From positions 31,163,626 through 31,227,625 of the forward strand of contig JAVMKO010000004.1 in NCBI GenBank assembly GCA_032164245.1: DNA of 64,000 bases, given 5' to 3'. A program made the translations under genes and the position numbers. Of this stretch, positions 60,111 through 64,000 are shown piece by piece. The stretch is from Sternotherus odoratus. Lineage: Eukaryota > Chordata > Testudines > Kinosternidae. The notes below the pieces were generated by a model that did no database searches, had not been told where the DNA came from, and saw only the letters and a list, made by a program, of their open reading frames with translations. The stretch's first letter is position 1, and the number at the start of each line of letters is the position of its first letter.

Positions 60111-60113
60111 AAG

Positions 60114-60327
60114 GGGTATGTCTACACAGCATGTGAAGTTCCAGCTTGAGCTGGAGCTCAGGCTCTGAAGCTTCGGGAACAGTGTGGGCTCCAGTCTGAG
60201 CTGCAACTTCAAAGTGCTGTCTATTCAGTCTTTTCTACAGATAGCATGAGCCCTGCTAACCCAAGTCTACCAACTGCATCTAAGTGATTCACTCCAAATC
60301 ACTCTGAAATGCTGTGTAAACATACCC
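60114..60327. mobile_element. Harbinger-type MITE
   Basis: Ends 'gggtatgtctacacagcat' and 'atgctgtgtaaacataccc' are inverted copies with one difference. It has no coding frame. The flanking triplets (aag, atc) do not give a clear target duplication, so the superfamily rests on the TIR similarity to 62579. Confidence 0.75.
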
Positions 60328-60357
60328 ATCGGGACTTCCTAACTCACTTAGGAGCTT

Positions 60358-60980
60358 TTGATAATTGTATCCAAAATCAGGAAAGTAGACACAGCCAAGC
60401 TCCATCACCACAAGATATCTGCCAACATCCTGGATGCTTCACAATCAGATTTCCAACTTGGGGATAGCCTTATTGATTTTTTTTTAAAGAACTCTTCATG
60501 GCATGGATACAGACCACAGCTCAAAGCTACTATCACTTATCTTTTCAGCTTTTGGCACAGTCAACCACAATGTTCTTCAGGCTCACTCACATGACATCCC
60601 TGCAGTGACTAGCACAAAACTCCAATGGCTTTAGAGCTTCCTCTCCAGATTCAGCGAAGTAACAGGCAATTGTTCATCTTCCCCCAAATCTCATCTGTAT
60701 AGTCAAAAAGAGATCTATCCTGCTCCTGCCCCGACATTTCCTCTTTAATGTCTACATGAGACCACATTGAGGGGTAGTGAGATACCACAGACTTTGATGC
60801 CATCAGCATGCAGACAACACACTCTTGTATATCTCCTTTTTCACAAACACAACCAATATCATTATAAGGCCATTACAAACCCAATAAGAGATCAGAAACT
60901 GGATGAAGTGAAGCTGACACTAGTTCAACTCAGGCAAGACTGAAATAACACTGGTTAGAAGGGAATGTGCTCTGAAGAAC
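60358..60980 (+). pseudogene. Old L2-like LINE reverse-transcriptase remnant
   Basis: A degraded L2-like (DLSAAFDTVDH / YADDTQLY) reverse transcriptase is scattered over several frames. 'FDTVNH'-like sequence is in 'cttttggcacagtcaaccac' (60549-60568). 'HADNTLLYISF' (60812-60844) is a decayed YADD box, and 'TEITLVRRE' follows (60940 onwards). An upstream 'SQSDFQLG' fits the QSGFRPG box. Many stops and frameshifts show an ancient dead copy. Confidence 0.7.
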
Positions 60981-62578
60981 TAGCTAACTCGATAATCTTC
61001 TCCTTCCACTGAAAGCATCTGTCCCCGACACCTCAAAAAGATATGACGTTTCAGTGCCTGTTTAACACGGCGTTTTCCCAAGATCACTGAATGTGAAAGA
61101 CAAAAAATTGCCTTTCTTTCTCAAGAGTGCTAGAAACTTTGTCCATTCCTCCTAAATAGATTCCACCTGCAGTGATGCTTTCACTTATCACCTTCAAACA
61201 GGATATCCGGCTGCATCTCAGTGTGTCTGCGTCTGCAGAGCCAGCAGTGCAAAGGGGCACCAGACTGTGCAGAATGTGGTGACTCATTGCTTCACATCAC
61301 CTCTGCTCTCTAACACTCTACTGGGGAAGCCATGTAGTGCAGACATAGTGGGATCCAGGAACTGTCCTTCATCTTCACAATTACAAAAAAATGACATTCA
61401 TGCAAATCTCTATATAAATATTTGATTTCACCAATACAAGAGGGGGGAAATAATACAGCTGACACCAGTGATTAAAAAACAAAACAAAACTAGTAATAGA
61501 CTAATATTTAAAAACAATACATTTAGGTGACCTAGTAGAGAACACTATTTACTTATGCATGACATTTTTAAAGAAGTTGAGTATCATGGCATTTTTAAAT
61601 TGGCAATAACCTACACATGGTTTTTCATGAGTACATACAGTACGTGAAACACAAGGAGATTCTGCTTCTGGGTGTGAGATGGATAATTAGCTGTATGCTC
61701 TAAAATAACATTTTGTTTTAAACTGAATGTGATGAACAAACAGAGAGAGCAATAGATGCTTCTTAAAGACATACACTTCAAATTGCATAGTTACTTTGTC
61801 TTCACTTACTAGTATTTGATTTCTAACACAATCACTCTATAAAACAGGTAGGTTGTTAGATATTGTTATCAACCTTTTTCTTTCTAATCTATTTGCCATC
61901 AACAATATATTATAGTACAGTACTGTACACAGTTACATAGTAGGTGCAGTGAAAGCATGTCATTTATGGTCTCTGAGACACATCACTATAAAAGATTAAC
62001 GTGATAAGGGAATAGAAAGTTACTGGGCTCTGCCTCTCCCAGACTTTTATTCACATTTCAGTAAATGGTTCCAACCAGCAAGTATTTATGCATGTTTTGC
62101 TTCTTTTACAAGGCTTTTCAATTGTTATAAGATTCTGTAACAAAACCAAACAGACCAATATTTCCTACATAGACATTAAGGGTCTGTTTAAAACTATCCA
62201 ATATTTAGAAATCATGAGTTAAGAGTCCTGTTTCAAATCTCCCTAAATTATTCTGTCTTGTGTGTATCTAATACAGATGGCTGTAAGTTTTTTTTTATTC
62301 TGTGATTTTACTACATGGAGAAAAAAAACACCTATGTATATTGAAAGGTTAGTGTGGGATATTTCAAAAGCTAAGGTTCCCAGTACACATCTAGCACAAG
62401 GCAGTATTCTATTGCTCTGCAGTAAGTTTTTAAACAGGCAATCTCTTTAATTTATCTTTCTTTTAAAAATCTAACCTTGGAAAATACCATTAAAAAGTTT
62501 GCAAACTAACTCACTGAAAATTCAGGAAATATCAAAGTTTATAGCAGCAAAGCACAGGATATAATTCCACAAGAATAA
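60981..62578. other. No gene recognised
   Basis: AT-rich DNA with short simple runs; no supported feature. Confidence 0.4.
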
Positions 62579-62869
62579 GGGTATGGCTACACTACCCGCC
62601 AGATTGGCAGATAGCGCTCAATGTATCAGGGATTGTTTTATCGTGTCTCATCTAGATGCGATAAATCGATTCCCGAATCCACCCGTGTACTCCACTTCAG
62701 CGAGAGAAGTAAACAGAGTCGGTGAGGGAGCGTCCGCAGTCAACTTTCCACCGTGGGGACGGCCAAGTAAGTCGACCTAAGATACTGCGACTTCAGCTAT
62801 GCTATTCATGTAGCTGAAGTTGCGTATTTTAGGTCGACCTCCCCCCACCCCCATAGTGTAGCCCTGCCC
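62579..62869. mobile_element. Harbinger-type MITE with TAA target
   Basis: Ends 'gggtatggctacactacc' and 'atagtgtagccctgccc' are an imperfect inverted pair (291 bp). The triplet 'taa' flanks both sides (62576-62578 and 62870-62872), the 3-bp TWA duplication expected of PIF/Harbinger. Internal inverted pairs such as 'gtcgacctaagatac' / 'gtattttaggtcgacc' also fold. No coding frame. Confidence 0.88.
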
Positions 62870-64000
62870 TAAGATTTCTATGTTAGACCCCACCCTCTGA
62901 AAATGAACTGCACTGCTGATTTCCTACCCCTTTATATGTTACTTATCCTGCTTCTGTTGGAGATTACTGATCTACCAGCATTGCTGTTACATCTCTATCC
63001 TATCATTCTGGTAACAAAAAAACCACAAAACAAAACAAAAAACGCTCAGAGCGCTACAAAGTAAAGCTGCTCTCTCACAACAGGTTGTGCAAATGCCCAG
63101 GGAAGCCAGCAGAGATGGTAGAAAATCTCCAGTCAAACGTTTGAGTGAACATGGCTTTGTAAAAATAAAAATTTGAAGGAGAATTTAAATGTTTTCAGTT
63201 TTTCAAAAAAAAAAAAAAGAAAACTGAAAAAAAATTGGTTTTCAATTTTTCATTTTGTTATTTGGAAAATGGGGAATATACAAGGAAAAATAGAGAGAAA
63301 TAAAAAAATGGTTTTAAAAATAAAAAAAAGTAATCCTCATTGAGGAAAGTAAATTATTTGAAGATTATTTTTAGAAGGGTTGCTATGGAATGAGATCAAT
63401 AATGATTTAGAATACTCCTAATTCTTCCACTCCCACTCTCTCAATTATGTAACATCTAAACATGCATGGTAAATTGACAAAAAGTAACTAGCTGTCCATA
63501 AATAGGAAGTAATGAACTATGTTTATTTTCCTATCCATCAAATTTAGAAATGGATACTCAAAAGGACAAAATCCTGTTTATATTTCTAATCTGACATTTG
63601 GAAGACTTCTCACTATTACAATGAAAGTAATTCTTATTTTCTTTAAATGGATGGTGTTGTCCTTTTGGGTCCAAATCTTCCTTTAGATACCATTAACATC
63701 TATGGATGTTGCATAAGAATATCCAAGGAGACAATTGGATCCAGAGCACTAGATTTACACATAATGTGGGTTACATCAGAGAGCAATTTGGCCGACATAT
63801 TCCGAGAGCATTAGCATCTATGGTTTACTAGTCCCAGTGTCTAGGAGTCAGCACCTCTGAACTCTATTATTCTACTGATTTTGGACAGACTTAGTCTTGT
63901 TTACATTGGGAGATGCAGGAAAATTAATGCAAGTTAACCTTAAACATAGATTAGTTATAGTACACTAAACTCCTTGTGGGCTCTCTTATGGAGAATTCAA
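62870..64000. other. No gene recognised; A-rich stretch
   Basis: A-runs and T-runs near 63205-63330, otherwise unique-looking DNA to the window end. Confidence 0.4.

Overview
This window is nuclear DNA from a vertebrate, most likely a turtle (Testudines) or a close archosaur relative. The evidence is its repeats: CR1 LINE tails, Penelope-like (Neptune-type) retroelements with the 'gtggcacctta' tail, an AmnSINE1-type 5S-headed SINE, Harbinger-, Tigger- and hAT-type MITEs, Helitrons and solo LTRs. No bacterial-style coding density, rRNA operon, functional tRNA gene or CRISPR array is present. I recognise no host protein-coding exon. The long open frames are all explained by GC-rich repeats or dead transposon genes, so this is intergenic or deep-intronic DNA.

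Layout. 1-5 kb: mostly unique AT-rich DNA with a CR1 tail. 5.03-5.17 kb: a palindromic Penelope tail. 5.9-7.2 kb: an LTR-like GC-rich block and a tRNA-like old repeat. 11.6-12.0 kb: a degenerate minisatellite. 12.5 kb: a CR1 tail. 13.7 and 15.8 kb: two pogo/Tigger MITEs, with the 3' end of a Helitron (to 15,000) between them. 17.0-18.9 kb: an internally deleted Ty3/Gypsy-type LTR retrotransposon with both LTRs, primer-binding site, polypurine tract and a gag remnant. 21.9 kb: a second type of palindromic Penelope-like tail. 22.6-23.6 kb: a dead Penelope-like element. 24.0-24.2 kb: a 5S-headed SINE with an 11-bp target-site duplication (TSD). 25.9-27.8 kb: an LTR split by a hAT element. 29.2-30.3 kb: a rearranged Penelope-like element keeping a GIY-YIG endonuclease remnant and a hammerhead-like motif. 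38.2-39.0, 42.2-43.0 and 49.3-50.0 kb: solo LTRs with perfect 5-bp TSDs. 43.1-45.1 kb: a Helitron filled with G/C-rich minisatellite in alternating orientation. 46.9-47.3 kb: an AmnSINE1-like copy. 54.0 and 55.9 kb: CR1 pieces. 59.8-62.9 kb: a hAT MITE, two Harbinger-type MITEs and an old L2-like LINE reverse-transcriptase remnant. Thirteen short ancient repeats, many of them palindromic, are scattered throughout.

The most interesting signal is in the Penelope-like tails. Three of the four tail loci are folded into inverted repeats, or lie next to one. Their apex or tail carries CUGANGA-like / stem II / GAAA / very short stem III, the order expected of a minimal hammerhead ribozyme. The 5S-headed SINE and the inverted-minisatellite Helitron are the next best. 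Family names come from recognition of consensus sequences, without any database search.
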